Source: Rhodanobacter spathiphylli B39 (lineage in GTDB: Bacteria > Pseudomonadota > Gammaproteobacteria > Xanthomonadales > Rhodanobacteraceae). Taken from it: a DNA stretch of 64,000 bases. Below the pieces are notes generated by a model, which ran no database searches, was not told the DNA's origin, and saw nothing but the letters and a program-made list of their open reading frames with translations. The position numbers were made by a program, and so were the translations under genes. Location: positions 62,001-126,000 of the forward strand of contig NZ_AJXT01000043.1 in the NCBI RefSeq assembly GCF_000264295.1, written 5' to 3'. This document shows positions 8,285 through 19,074 of the stretch, piece by piece (position 1 is the first letter of the stretch; every line of letters begins with the position of its first letter).

Positions 8285-8458
8285 CGTCGTTTCCATTTGG
8301 GGACGATTGATCAGAAAGGTCACATCCACCGTCAGATTGTTCCGAATATAGCCGCTTTGCATCGACGGTCAATCGAGTCGCAGCGGTTTGCTCGCGGTGG
8401 AAAAAACGGGCCGGGGCAGACACACTGGGTCTCGCCCATCCGTCATCGGACCCCGCCC

Positions 8459-10126
8459 ATGATCCGTTCGCTCCGCTTCTCCCTGCTGGCCCTGCTGGTG
8501 CTGGCACCGGCGGCTTCGGCCGCCGATCTGCTGGTCAGCAACGTCAACGGCTACACCCTCGACAGCCATGGCAGGCTGCAGCACTTCCAGGCCTTGCTGG
8601 TGGACCAGGGCAAGGTCGTCGCCACCGGCACCAGCGCCGACCTGATCAAGCGCGCCGGTGGCGCGAAGGTCGTCGACGGCCACGGCAAGACCCTGCTGCC
8701 GGGGCTGATCGACGCTCACGGTCACGTGCTCGAACTCGGCTACGCCCGCAACAGCGTGGATCTCAGCACCACGAAATCGCTGGACGAAGCGCTGGCGAAA
8801 GTGAAGGCGTACGCGGCGGCCCATCCCGACGCGACCTGGATACGCGGTGGTGGCTGGAACCAGGAAATCTGGAAGCTGGGGCGTTTCCCCACCGCGCAGG
8901 AGCTCGACGCCGTGGTGTCCGACCGACCGGTATGGCTGAGCCGCATCGATGGTCACGCTGCATGGGCGAACTCGGCGGCGATCAAGCTGGCCGGCGTCGG
9001 CAAGACCACCCGGGAACCCAGTGGCGGACGCATTGAGCGCGACGCCCACGGCAACCCGTCCGGCGTCTTCGTCGATGGCGCCGTGGACCTGGTCAACGCC
9101 GTGGTGCCGGCATTGACCCAGCAGGACCGGATCGAGGCGCTGGACACCGCGCTGGCCGAGATGGCCAGCGTCGGGCTTACCGGGATCAGCGATGCAGGCA
9201 TCGATCTGGAGAACTACCAGCTGTATCGGCAGTACGCCGACGCGCACAAGCTCACCGCGCGCATCTACGCGATGATCCGCGACACCGGCGAGGCCTTCGA
9301 CGCGATCAGCAAGGACGGCCCGCTGATCAGCTACGGCAACGACTTCCTCACCGTGCGCGCGGTCAAGCTGTTCGCCGACGGCGCGCTGGGCAGCCGCGGC
9401 GCGGCGATGCTGAAGCCCTACTCCGACGATCCGCACAACAGCGGCCTGCTGTTCCTGCCGCCGGCGGTGATGACTTCGAAAATCGAGAAGGCCTTCGGCA
9501 AGGGCTACCAGGTCGGCATCCATGCCATCGGCGACCACGCCAACCGCGAGGTGCTGGACAGCTTCGCCGCCGCCTACAAGACCCATCCGGAGGCGGTCGC
9601 CCTGCGCAACCGCGTCGAACATGCGCAGATCGTTTCGATGCAGGACATCCCGCGCTTCGTGAGCCTGCACCTGATCGCCTCGATGCAGCCCACCCATGCC
9701 ACCTCGGACATGAACATGGCCGAGGACCGGATCGGCCACGAGCGCATCAAGGGTGCCTATGCCTGGCAGAGTTTCCTCAAGCAGGGCACCGTGATCGCCG
9801 CCGGCTCGGACTTCCCGGTGGAATCGCCCGATCCGTTCTACGGGTTGTATTCGGCGGTGACCCGCGAAGACCATCAGGGTCAGCCCCCGGGTGGCTGGTA
9901 CCCGCAGCAGGACCTGAGCCTGACCGAGGCCTTGCGTGCATTCACCCTGGACGCGGCCTACGCCGAGCATGCCGAGAAAACCCTGGGCACGCTGGAACCG
10001 GGCAAGTGGGCCGACTTCATCCTGATCGATCACGACGTGATGAAGGATCCTTCCAGCAAGATCTGGAACACGAAAGTGTTGCAGACCTGGGTCGGCGGCA
10101 AGCAGGTCTACGTCGCCAGGGACTGA
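8459..10126 (+). CDS. Secreted metal-dependent amidohydrolase (YtcJ-like, amidohydrolase family 3)
   Basis: A 555-residue protein with an N-terminal signal peptide (MIRSLRFSLLALLVL...ASAAD). The metal-binding start of the TIM barrel is LLPGLIDAHGHV near residue 80. Later markers are GGGWNQEIW, FADGALGSRGAAM, GIHAIGDHANREV, RVEHAQIV and AAGSDFPVE, which follow the N-acyl-D-amino-acid deacylase/YtcJ family layout. A C-terminal strand domain reads LGTLEPGKWADFILID. The likely place of action is the periplasm; the substrate is unknown. The ATG at 8459 was chosen for the signal peptide; the open frame upstream is antisense to the LysR gene. The divergent LysR protein may control it. Confidence 0.88.
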   Translation: MIRSLRFSLLALLVLAPAASAADLLVSNVNGYTLDSHGRLQHFQALLVDQGKVVATGTSADLIKRAGGAKVVDGHGKTLLPGLIDAHGHVLELGYARNSVDLSTTKSLDEALAKVKAYAAAHPDATWIRGGGWNQEIWKLGRFPTAQELDAVVSDRPVWLSRIDGHAAWANSAAIKLAGVGKTTREPSGGRIERDAHGNPSGVFVDGAVDLVNAVVPALTQQDRIEALDTALAEMASVGLTGISDAGIDLENYQLYRQYADAHKLTARIYAMIRDTGEAFDAISKDGPLISYGNDFLTVRAVKLFADGALGSRGAAMLKPYSDDPHNSGLLFLPPAVMTSKIEKAFGKGYQVGIHAIGDHANREVLDSFAAAYKTHPEAVALRNRVEHAQIVSMQDIPRFVSLHLIASMQPTHATSDMNMAEDRIGHERIKGAYAWQSFLKQGTVIAAGSDFPVESPDPFYGLYSAVTREDHQGQPPGGWYPQQDLSLTEALRAFTLDAAYAEHAEKTLGTLEPGKWADFILIDHDVMKDPSSKIWNTKVLQTWVGGKQVYVARD

Positions 10127-10136
10127 CCACCGGCCC

Positions 10137-10166
10137 GCAAGGGCCGGCATCCGTGTCGGCCCTTGC
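10137..10166. terminator. Hairpin between convergent genes
   Basis: A perfect 10-bp stem (GCAAGGGCCG with CGGCCCTTGC) and 10-nt loop lies between the amidohydrolase and the convergent SDR gene. There is no clear U-tract, so termination is inferred from position. Confidence 0.6.
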
Positions 10167-10177
10167 CGTGGTGGCGC

Positions 10178-10963
10178 TCAGATCGTCGAGGTCTTGCCGC
10201 CATCCATCGGGATGATGGCGCCGGTGACATAACTGGCCCGCACCGAGGCGAGGAAAACCGCGACGTCGGCAATCTCGGCGGGCTCGGCCATGCGCCCCAG
10301 TGGAATGCCGGCCAGCTGACTGGCCAGCACCGCCTCGCGCGCTTGCCCGCTGGCCCGCACCGCAGCCGCCAGTCCTTCGTCAACGCGACCGGTACGGGTT
10401 ATGCCCGGGTTGATGGCATTCACCCGCACGCCCTTGGCCGCGTAGGCATTGGCATAGCCCACTGTGGCCAGCATCAGGGCGGCATTCGCCGAACCGCCAC
10501 CGATGTGCTGCGGATTGGCCTGGCGGCCACCCTGCCCGATCACGTTGACGATGCTTCCCGTGCCGCGCGCCGCCATCGCACGAATCACCGGATCGATCGC
10601 GTGCATGTAGCTGAGGTACTTCGCCTGCATCGCCGCGAGCACGGCGGTCGCGTCCAGTTCGTCCGGCGGCGTGCGCCGGGCGGCGCCCGCGCAATTGACC
10701 AGTACGTCGATGGGCCCGTGGTCGTTGACGATGCGTTCCATCACCAGTTGCGCCGCCACGCTGTCCTTGAGATCCGCCGGGTCGACATCCATGGCCAGGC
10801 CCAGCGACGCCAGTTGCTCCTGCGCGACACGCAGGTTGGCCGGATCGCGGGAAACGCCGATCACGCTGGCGCCTTCGCGGGCGAAGGCGATCGCACAGGC
10901 CAGCCCGATGCCCTTGCTCGCGCCGGTGACGACGACGATGCGACCAGCCAGTTCAAGCTCCAC
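10178..10963 (-). CDS. Short-chain dehydrogenase/reductase with non-canonical active site
   Basis: A 261-residue SDR. The Rossmann start GRIVVVTGASKGIG (TGxxxGxG, NAD(P) binding) and the VLVNCAGAA segment are normal. Where classical SDRs have Ser...YxxxK, this one reads NVIGQGGRQANPQHIGGGSA then NAALML: the serine, the tyrosine and the lysine are all missing, with Asn in the Lys position. The same NVIG...GSAGNAALM pattern occurs, as I recall, in a known SDR subgroup (PRK06125-like). The later VRVNAINPGI and PMDGGK are typical. The start is GTG 10963, set by a perfect GGAGGT box 5 bp upstream; no ATG fits. The reaction is unknown. Confidence 0.85.
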   Translation of the reverse strand: MELELAGRIVVVTGASKGIGLACAIAFAREGASVIGVSRDPANLRVAQEQLASLGLAMDVDPADLKDSVAAQLVMERIVNDHGPIDVLVNCAGAARRTPPDELDATAVLAAMQAKYLSYMHAIDPVIRAMAARGTGSIVNVIGQGGRQANPQHIGGGSANAALMLATVGYANAYAAKGVRVNAINPGITRTGRVDEGLAAAVRASGQAREAVLASQLAGIPLGRMAEPAEIADVAVFLASVRASYVTGAIIPMDGGKTSTI

Positions 10964-11117
10964 GTCCACCTCCGGATTGAAGCCAGGTATTGAAGCACGA
11001 AGCCGGCGCAGCGCGGGCCAACGGCGCAACCGCCTCCGCCGGATGGACGTGACGTCCCGCCCGGACGCCAAGGGGGACCCCTGCCATCAGTCATGTTGCC
11101 AATTCGGCTTCAGCCTA

Positions 11118-11158
11118 TTGACCGTCCGAAAGTCGGTGTTATAGTTCACTACAACACC
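11118..11158 (+). promoter_or_regulatory. Sigma70 promoter with overlapping GGTG-N16-CACC operator (YtrA-type)
   Basis: The -35 box TTGACC (11118-11123) and -10 box TATAGT (11140-11145) are separated by 16 bp. A 24-bp imperfect palindrome, GGTGTTATAGTTCACTACAACACC split at 11135-11146 and 11147-11158, covers the -10 region. Its ends are GGTG and CACC exactly 16 bp apart. A GntR regulator of the YtrA subfamily is the second gene of the operon, so autorepression is the simple reading. I recall a GGTG-N16-CACC site reported for a Xanthomonas YtrA protein, but could not check it. Confidence 0.75.
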
Positions 11159-11187
11159 ACCCAACGAGGTCACCAAGGAGGCCCGTC

Positions 11188-11529
11188 ATGAAAGCGCACA
11201 ACCTGATCGCCAGCGCCGCCGCCGTCCTGCTCACCGTCGCGAGCCTGAGCGTCGTCAACTACAACGTCGACAGCCAGCCGGCCGCAGCTGCCCAGCAGGG
11301 CGCCGCCCGCGTCACCAACCTGGCACCGGTCCAGGTTCGCCCCAGCGCGGCGGAAATGCGCAGCGCGGCCCTGCTGCCCGGCAACGACACCGCCGCCATC
11401 GGCACGATGTCGGTACTGGGCAACCTGGGCGAGTCTGGCACCTCGGGGCAGTTCAGCCTGCTCGGGTCGCAACTGGCCATGCCCTACTATTCGTTCGGCA
11501 ACAAATTCGGTCGCATCAGCAAGGAATAA
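11188..11529 (+). CDS. Unknown exported/anchored protein, first gene of the YtrA operon
   Basis: A 113-residue protein I do not recognise. It has an N-terminal hydrophobic segment (LIASAAAVLLTVASLSVV) after MKAHN, then an Ala/Gln-rich linker (QPAAAAQQGAA) and a tail rich in Ser, Gly and Leu. The segment could be a signal peptide or an uncleaved anchor. The start is certain: AAGGAGG lies 6 bp before the ATG, and the promoter is about 45 bp upstream. Only 3 bp separate its stop from the GntR gene, so it belongs to the same transcript and is probably under the same repressor. Its partnership with the ABC transporter is an inference from position. Confidence 0.8.
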   Translation: MKAHNLIASAAAVLLTVASLSVVNYNVDSQPAAAAQQGAARVTNLAPVQVRPSAAEMRSAALLPGNDTAAIGTMSVLGNLGESGTSGQFSLLGSQLAMPYYSFGNKFGRISKE

Positions 11530-11532
11530 GAC

Positions 11533-11907
11533 ATGACCATTACCTGGAACGACAGCGTCCCGATCTATCGCCAACTGCACCAGCGTGTCGTGGCGATGAT
11601 CCTGGACGGCGCCTTGAACGAGGGCGACCCGCTGCCGTCGGTACGCCAGGTGGCAGCGGAGTATCAGATCAATCCGCTGACGGTATCCAAGGCATACCAG
11701 GAACTGGTCGACGAACAACTGGTTGAGAAACGGAGGGGCTTGGGCATGTTCGTCATTGAAGGCGCTCGCGAGGCGCTGCTGAAATCGGAACGCGAGCGCT
11801 TCCTGCGCGAAGAGTGGCCGGCGCTGTTTGCTCGGCTGCAGCGGATGGGGCTGGATCTCAAGACACTGCTGCGCGAAGCCGCCACGGACAAGGAGGAAGG
11901 ATCATGA
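11533..11907 (+). CDS. GntR-family regulator, YtrA subfamily
   Basis: A 124-residue repressor. The winged helix spans about residues 10-75: SVPIYRQLHQRVVAMI, GDPLPSVRQVAAEYQINPLTVSKAYQEL and EKRRGLGMFV. The short C-terminal part (two helices, about 50 residues) with no ligand-binding domain defines the YtrA subfamily, which controls ABC transporter operons and responds to antibiotic or envelope stress in Bacillus and Xanthomonas. The gene lies inside the operon it probably represses; the palindrome over the promoter is the proposed site. It overlaps the next gene by 4 bp (ATGA). Confidence 0.92.
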   Translation: MTITWNDSVPIYRQLHQRVVAMILDGALNEGDPLPSVRQVAAEYQINPLTVSKAYQELVDEQLVEKRRGLGMFVIEGAREALLKSERERFLREEWPALFARLQRMGLDLKTLLREAATDKEEGS

Positions 11908-12761
11908 GCGCGGTAATCACGGCCAACGGCCTGACCAAGCGTTACAAGTCGGCGCTGGCGCTGGACAACACCAGCTTCCAGATCGAGCCCGGCCGCATCG
12001 TGGGCCTGATCGGTCCCAACGGTGCCGGCAAGACCACCGCGCTGAAGGCGATCCTGGGATTGACCGATTTCAGCGGCGAGCTGAACGTGCTGGGTTTCGA
12101 CCCGCGCAAGCAACGCGACAAGCTGATGGGCGAGGTCTGCTTCATCGCCGACGTGGCCGTGCTGCCGCGCTGGATCAAGGTGAGCCAGGCGATCGACTTC
12201 GTCGCCAACGTGCATCCGCGCTTCGACCGCAAGAAGTGCGAGGCCTTTCTGGCCCGCACCAAGCTGCAGCCCGACCAGCGCGTGCGGCAGATGTCCAAGG
12301 GCATGATCGTGCAGCTGCACCTGGCCCTGGTGATGGCGATCGACGCCCGCCTGCTGATCCTGGACGAACCGACCCTGGGCCTGGACATCCTCTATCGCAA
12401 GCAGTTCTACCAGAACCTGCTGGAAGACTACTTCGACGAGAACAAGACGATCATCGTCACCACCCACCAGGTCGAGGAAGTCGAACACATCCTCACCGAC
12501 CTGATGTTCATCCGCGACGGCAGGATCGTGCTGGATGCGGACATGGACGCAGTGGGCGAACGCTTCATCGAGGTGATGGTGGGCGCCGACAAGGCCGACG
12601 CGGCCCGGGCATTGAAGCCCATCGACGAACGCCAGGTCTTCGGCAAGAGCATTTTTCTGTTTGACGGCGCGAACCGCGCGGTGCTGGAACAGCTGGGCGA
12701 AACCCGCCGGCCGTCCATCAGCGACCTGTTCGTCGCCACCATGAAGGGAACCTACGCATGA
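11904..12761 (+). CDS. ABC transporter ATP-binding protein (YtrB/BcrA-like)
   Basis: A 285-residue ATPase. Walker A is GPNGAGKTT near residue 43, Walker B is LLILDEPTLGLD near residue 155, and the switch histidine lies in TTHQVEE. The signature motif, normally LSGGQ, reads MSKGM, as in the bacitracin/lantibiotic export (BcrA, YtrB) branch. The C-terminal 70 residues are an extra domain of unknown role. The ATG at 11904 follows AAGGAGG and overlaps the stop of the GntR gene; its own stop overlaps the permease. It should sit on the cytoplasmic face and power the ABC-2 permease next door. The substrate is unknown; drug, peptide or lipid export is likely. Confidence 0.9.
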   Translation: MSAVITANGLTKRYKSALALDNTSFQIEPGRIVGLIGPNGAGKTTALKAILGLTDFSGELNVLGFDPRKQRDKLMGEVCFIADVAVLPRWIKVSQAIDFVANVHPRFDRKKCEAFLARTKLQPDQRVRQMSKGMIVQLHLALVMAIDARLLILDEPTLGLDILYRKQFYQNLLEDYFDENKTIIVTTHQVEEVEHILTDLMFIRDGRIVLDADMDAVGERFIEVMVGADKADAARALKPIDERQVFGKSIFLFDGANRAVLEQLGETRRPSISDLFVATMKGTYA

Positions 12762-13723
12762 AAACCTTCTACTGGCTGGTAAAGCGCGAATTCTGGGAAC
12801 ACCGGGGCGGCTTCTTCTGGGCGCCGGTCATCACCGGCGGCATCTTCCTGCTGCTGAACATCATGGGCATCATCACCGCCGAGGTGCTCGGCGCCCGCCA
12901 GGGCATCAGCTTCGGCGCCAGCGGCGGACTGCGCAAGGTCATCGAGGGCATGGACGCCGGCGACATGAGCAAGGTCGGATTCGCCCTGGACATCGCGATG
13001 TACTCGGCAATGGGATTGCTGATCGTGGTGCTCGGCTTCGTGGTGTTCTTCTACTGCCTCGGCGCGCTGTACGACGACCGCCGCGACCGCAGCATCCTGT
13101 TCTGGAAATCGCTGCCGATCTCCGACGCCAGCACCGTGTTGTCCAAGGTCGTCAGCGCCACCGTCGTCGCCCCCATCGTGGCCGTGATCGTGGGCATCAT
13201 CGTGGGCATGCTGCAACTGCTGATCGTGGCGATCACGCTGTCCTTCCACGGCGTCAACGTGTGGCAACTGCTGGTACTGGCGCACCCGTTCAAGGTGATG
13301 TTCAACCTGATCGGCTACATCCCGCTGTATGTGTTGTGGGCTGCGCCGGCGGTGGGCTGGTTGCTGATCTGTTCGGCCTGGGCACGCAGCAAGCCGTTCC
13401 TGTGGGCGGTGGCACTGCCGGTCGGCGCCGGTCTGCTGGTGAGCTGGTTCGGCATCATGGGCCTGTTCAACCTGCCGGCCACCTGGTTCTGGAAGAACAT
13501 CGTGCAGCGCGCCCTGTTCAGCGTGTTCCCCGGCACCGGCAGCATCTTCAGCGCGGACAGCGACAACATGGTCAGCCACGTCACCGGCAACGGCAGCGAC
13601 GTCCTGGACCTGGTCAACACCTGGCACCTGGCAGCCTCGCCGAACCTGTGGATCGGTGTGGTGATCGGCGCCGCCCTGCTGGCCGGTGCGACCTGGTTCC
13701 GCCGCTGGCGCGACGACAGCTGA
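12758..13723 (+). CDS. ABC-2 type permease, partner of the YtrB-like ATPase
   Basis: A 321-residue membrane protein with about six hydrophobic segments, among them WAPVITGGIFLLLNIMG, AMGLLIVVLGFVVFFYCLG, VVAPIVAVIVGIIVGMLQL, YIPLYVLWAAPAVGWLLIC and LPVGAGLLVSWFGIMG. Between the second and third segments is DDRRDRSILFWKSLPISD, the cytoplasmic coupling region typical of ABC-2 permeases of the YtrC/YtrD and CcmB/NatB type. It overlaps the ATPase gene by 4 bp, so the two subunits are co-translated. One permease gene is present, so a homodimer is expected. Confidence 0.88.
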   Translation: MKTFYWLVKREFWEHRGGFFWAPVITGGIFLLLNIMGIITAEVLGARQGISFGASGGLRKVIEGMDAGDMSKVGFALDIAMYSAMGLLIVVLGFVVFFYCLGALYDDRRDRSILFWKSLPISDASTVLSKVVSATVVAPIVAVIVGIIVGMLQLLIVAITLSFHGVNVWQLLVLAHPFKVMFNLIGYIPLYVLWAAPAVGWLLICSAWARSKPFLWAVALPVGAGLLVSWFGIMGLFNLPATWFWKNIVQRALFSVFPGTGSIFSADSDNMVSHVTGNGSDVLDLVNTWHLAASPNLWIGVVIGAALLAGATWFRRWRDDS

Positions 13724-13755
13724 ACATCCGAACGAATCACAAGGGAGAACACACG

Positions 13756-14439
13756 ATGAAAAGCCATCTCTTCGCCAGCGGCATCCTCGCATCGGCCCTG
13801 CTGCTGCCACTGGCCGCCTGCAGCCACTCGGACCAGGATGCCCCGGCAGCAAGGCAGGCCAGCACCCAGACCTCGTCCTCGTCGATCGCCGCCAAGGTCC
13901 GTGAGGGCATCGAGCAGGCCAAGCAGGAACTGGCCACCAAGGACATCAGCATCGGCGACGTCCACTTCAACACGGAACCGGGCGTCCACCGCGACTCCTC
14001 CCTGCCCAAGGCGGCGATCACCCCGCAAGGCAACCTGGTGATCGCGGGCAAGCCGATCGATGCCACGCCGGAGCAGCACGTCATGCTGGTCGACTACCGA
14101 CAGCAGGTCCTCGGCATCGCCGAGGCCGGCATGGACATCGGTGCACAGGGCGCGGACATCGGCGTCACGGCGGCGAAGCAGGCCATCTGGGGTGCGCTCA
14201 GCGGCAAGGACGACAAGGAGATCGAGGCGAGCATCAAGCCGCAGACCGACAAGATCCAGGCCGCCGCCATGGCCCTGTGCAAGCGGCTGCCGGACCTGCT
14301 GGCCTCGCAGCAGAAACTCGCCGCGGCCATGCCGGCGTTCAGGCCGTACGCCACGATGACGCAAAAGGACATCGACGACTGCGGCAAGGAGATGACCGAC
14401 AAGGATGGCAAGAAGGGCTTTGCCGTGTTCTCCGACTGA
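13756..14439 (+). CDS. YggN-like (DUF2884-like) lipoprotein, first of a tandem pair
   Basis: A 227-residue lipoprotein. The signal peptide ends in a lipobox (LPLAAC, Cys at about residue 21), so it should be anchored in the outer or inner membrane facing the periplasm. After a Ser/Gln linker the core reads AITPQGNLVIAGKPIDATPEQHVMLVDYRQQV, followed by an Ala-rich amphipathic stretch. This layout resembles YggN/DUF2884 proteins, a family without assigned function; the match is by eye. AAGGGAG precedes the ATG. The next gene is a shorter relative sharing the pattern of a folded strand block followed by an Ala-rich helical block. It lies 32 bp behind the ABC permease and probably on the same transcript. 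Confidence 0.78.
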   Translation: MKSHLFASGILASALLLPLAACSHSDQDAPAARQASTQTSSSSIAAKVREGIEQAKQELATKDISIGDVHFNTEPGVHRDSSLPKAAITPQGNLVIAGKPIDATPEQHVMLVDYRQQVLGIAEAGMDIGAQGADIGVTAAKQAIWGALSGKDDKEIEASIKPQTDKIQAAAMALCKRLPDLLASQQKLAAAMPAFRPYATMTQKDIDDCGKEMTDKDGKKGFAVFSD

Positions 14440-14448
14440 GCGGCCCAG

Positions 14449-14480
14449 GCTCCGCCAGCCGCCCCGGCGACTGGCGGAGC
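14449..14480 (+). terminator. Hairpin between the two tandem lipoprotein genes
   Basis: A perfect 10-bp stem, GCTCCGCCAG with CTGGCGGAGC, with a 12-nt loop. There is no long U-run, so it may attenuate rather than stop the transcript, or protect the upstream mRNA end. Confidence 0.5.
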
Positions 14481-14530
14481 TGCCATCGGACGATCACAAG
14501 TCTTCTCTTGAACCGAACAACGGACCTGTC

Positions 14531-15055
14531 ATGAAAGCTCTCGCCCGCCCACTGCTTCTCGCCGTACTGGCATGCACGCTTGCTGCCTGCAACACGCCCG
14601 ATACCGTCATGGCCAATGGTGCGATCACTCTGGATGGAAACCAGGTGACCCTGCGCGTCATCGGCACGTCGAAGGCCACGATCGATGCTGACGGCACGTT
14701 CGCCGTCGACGGCAAGGCTGTCGTCACCACGCACGCCGAACGCAGCCTGCTGGCCCAGTACAACCAGAGCGTGCGCTCGGTGCATGAAACCGGCCTGGCC
14801 ATGGGCAAGGCCGGCGTCCGCATGGCGGCCAAAGCGGTCGTGGCCAGCACGTCCTCCGCGCCGGGCAATGCTGGCGAGACAGCCGAGGCTGGAGCCGGGC
14901 AAATGCAGCAGCTGAGCCTCGACATCTGCAAGGCGCAGGCTTCGATCAAGACCGTGCAGGACCAGCTGGCCACGCAACTGGCGTCCTTCAAGCCCTACGC
15001 TTCGATCGTCAGCTCATCCGACGTGGCGGACTGCGAGAGCGACGCCAAGGACTGA
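14531..15055 (+). CDS. YggN-like lipoprotein, second of a tandem pair
   Basis: A 174-residue lipoprotein with lipobox LAAC (Cys20) after MKALARPLLLAVLACTLAAC. Its core, DGTFAVDGKAVVTTHAERSLLAQYNQSVRS, aligns by eye with the AITPQGNLVIAGKPIDATPEQHVML block of the preceding gene. It is followed by the same kind of Ala-rich helix (ETGLAMGKAGVRMAAKAV) and a helix ending QLASFKPYASI, compared with KLAAAMPAFRPYATM upstream. The two genes are therefore probably an old duplication. Both keep paired C-terminal cysteines (LDICKAQ / VADCESD here, MALCKRL / IDDCGKE in the first), which may form a disulfide in the periplasm. The function is unknown. Confidence 0.78.
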   Translation: MKALARPLLLAVLACTLAACNTPDTVMANGAITLDGNQVTLRVIGTSKATIDADGTFAVDGKAVVTTHAERSLLAQYNQSVRSVHETGLAMGKAGVRMAAKAVVASTSSAPGNAGETAEAGAGQMQQLSLDICKAQASIKTVQDQLATQLASFKPYASIVSSSDVADCESDAKD

Positions 15056-15070
15056 CCTGACGAGGGACCA

Positions 15071-15088
15071 TCCGGCACGCGTGCCGGA
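15071..15088 (+). terminator. 18-bp perfect palindrome after the lipoprotein pair
   Basis: TCCGGCACGCGTGCCGGA is fully self-complementary and would fold as a 7-bp stem with a CGCG loop 15 bp after the lipoprotein stop. It may be a terminator without U-tract or a protein site. Confidence 0.5.
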
Positions 15089-15195
15089 CGAGCCCCTTCC
15101 CGCGCGGATACCGCCTGTATCCACCCTTCCGCTCCACCGTTCATTCCACGAAGTCGTCCCGACTGCGTCGGCCTCCCGCACCCCGAGGAATCACC

Positions 15196-15846
15196 ATGCG
15201 CCTCCTGCCCTGCCTGCTGCTTGCACTGACTCTCGCCACGCCACTGGCGCAAGCCTCGCCATCCCCCGCCAGCCATGCCACGGCACCGACCGGGACCGTT
15301 CTGCTGGTTGGTGACAGCCTGAGCTCGGCGCACCGCATCCCGGCCGAAGCGGGCTGGGTGAACCTGCTGCAGCAGCGCGTCGACCACGCCACGACGACTC
15401 CGCCTTCGATCGTCAACGCCAGCCGCGGCGGCAAGACCATGGAGGACGCACTGAAGGAATTGCCCGCATTGATCATTGCTCACCATCCGCGGCTGATCAT
15501 CCTCGAGCTGGGCGCCAACGACGCCATCCTCGGCGCCAATCGGCAAGCGCTGGAGCAGCACATGACCCAGCTGATCGACCTGGCCCAGGCCTCCGGAGCA
15601 AAGGTCGCCGTACTGGGTTTCGAGATCCCGGCCAAACTCGACAAGGATCACTGCGCAGACACCCTGCGGCAGGTCTATGCCAGGGTGGCGAAGGATCAGC
15701 ACGTCACGCTGTTGCCGTCCCTGATGGCCGGCATTTCGGACAAGCCCGCCCTGCTGCTGGATGACGGCGTGCATCCGACGGCGGTCGCCCAGCTGCGCGT
15801 GCTCGACAACGCATGGCCCACGCTGCGTCCCTTGCTGATCAACTGA
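15196..15846 (+). CDS. tesA: Periplasmic GDSL esterase, TesA-like (acyl-CoA thioesterase I / lysophospholipase L1)
   Basis: A 216-residue SGNH hydrolase with signal peptide MRLLPCLLLALTLATPLAQA. Block I is VGDSLSSA (nucleophilic Ser), block II is NASRGGKT (Gly), block III is LGANDAILG (Asn) and block V is DDGVHPTA (Asp and His), so the catalytic set is complete. Size and order fit E. coli TesA, which hydrolyses acyl-thioesters, lysophospholipids and small esters in the periplasm. In TesA block II reads NASISG; here RGG replaces ISG, a modest change. GAGGAAT precedes the ATG. It stands 140 bp behind the lipoproteins with a palindrome between, so co-transcription with the ABC operon is uncertain. 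Confidence 0.88.
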   Translation: MRLLPCLLLALTLATPLAQASPSPASHATAPTGTVLLVGDSLSSAHRIPAEAGWVNLLQQRVDHATTTPPSIVNASRGGKTMEDALKELPALIIAHHPRLIILELGANDAILGANRQALEQHMTQLIDLAQASGAKVAVLGFEIPAKLDKDHCADTLRQVYARVAKDQHVTLLPSLMAGISDKPALLLDDGVHPTAVAQLRVLDNAWPTLRPLLIN

Positions 15847-15864
15847 AGACCGCGACAAGTCGAC

Positions 15865-15895
15865 GGAAGTGGCCGGCATGATGCGGGCCACTTCC
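15865..15895. terminator. Terminator between tesA-like gene and fumC (convergent)
   Basis: GGAAGTGGCC and GGCCACTTCC form a perfect 10-bp stem around an 11-nt loop, followed on the plus strand by TTTCC. It lies between two convergent genes. Confidence 0.78.
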
Positions 15896-15914
15896 TTTCC
15901 AGGCTGCAGACAGG

Positions 15915-18816
<2,902 letters not shown>

Positions 18817-18926
18817 GGGCGGGGCCACAACGTCGGCCGTAGCGGTCGGGGCGAACCTTCGGATTCGCCCTGCACCGCCAGCCTGGTGACTTCATCAGGG
18901 TCGCGCGTTTCGGATTCCGCAAAGAG

Positions 18927-18960
18927 AACAGCCACCCGAGTTTCCCTGGGTGGCTGTTTT
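18927..18960 (+). terminator. Terminator behind purB (also faces the tRNA operon)
   Basis: AACAGCCACCC pairs with GGGTGGCTGTT over 11 bp with a 10-nt loop, followed by TTA on the plus strand. On the minus strand it lies just downstream of tRNA-Lys and is followed by CTCTTT, so it can end the tRNA transcript too. Confidence 0.85.
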
Positions 18961-18962
18961 AT

Positions 18963-19038
<76 letters not shown>

Positions 19039-19074
19039 ATGAACTGATTGTATCCGCATGGACGGATTTGAAAC

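Noticed and set aside
7355..8458. Possible N-terminal extension of the amidohydrolase by 368 residues
   Set aside because: It runs antisense through the LysR gene; the signal peptide at 8459 marks the true start.
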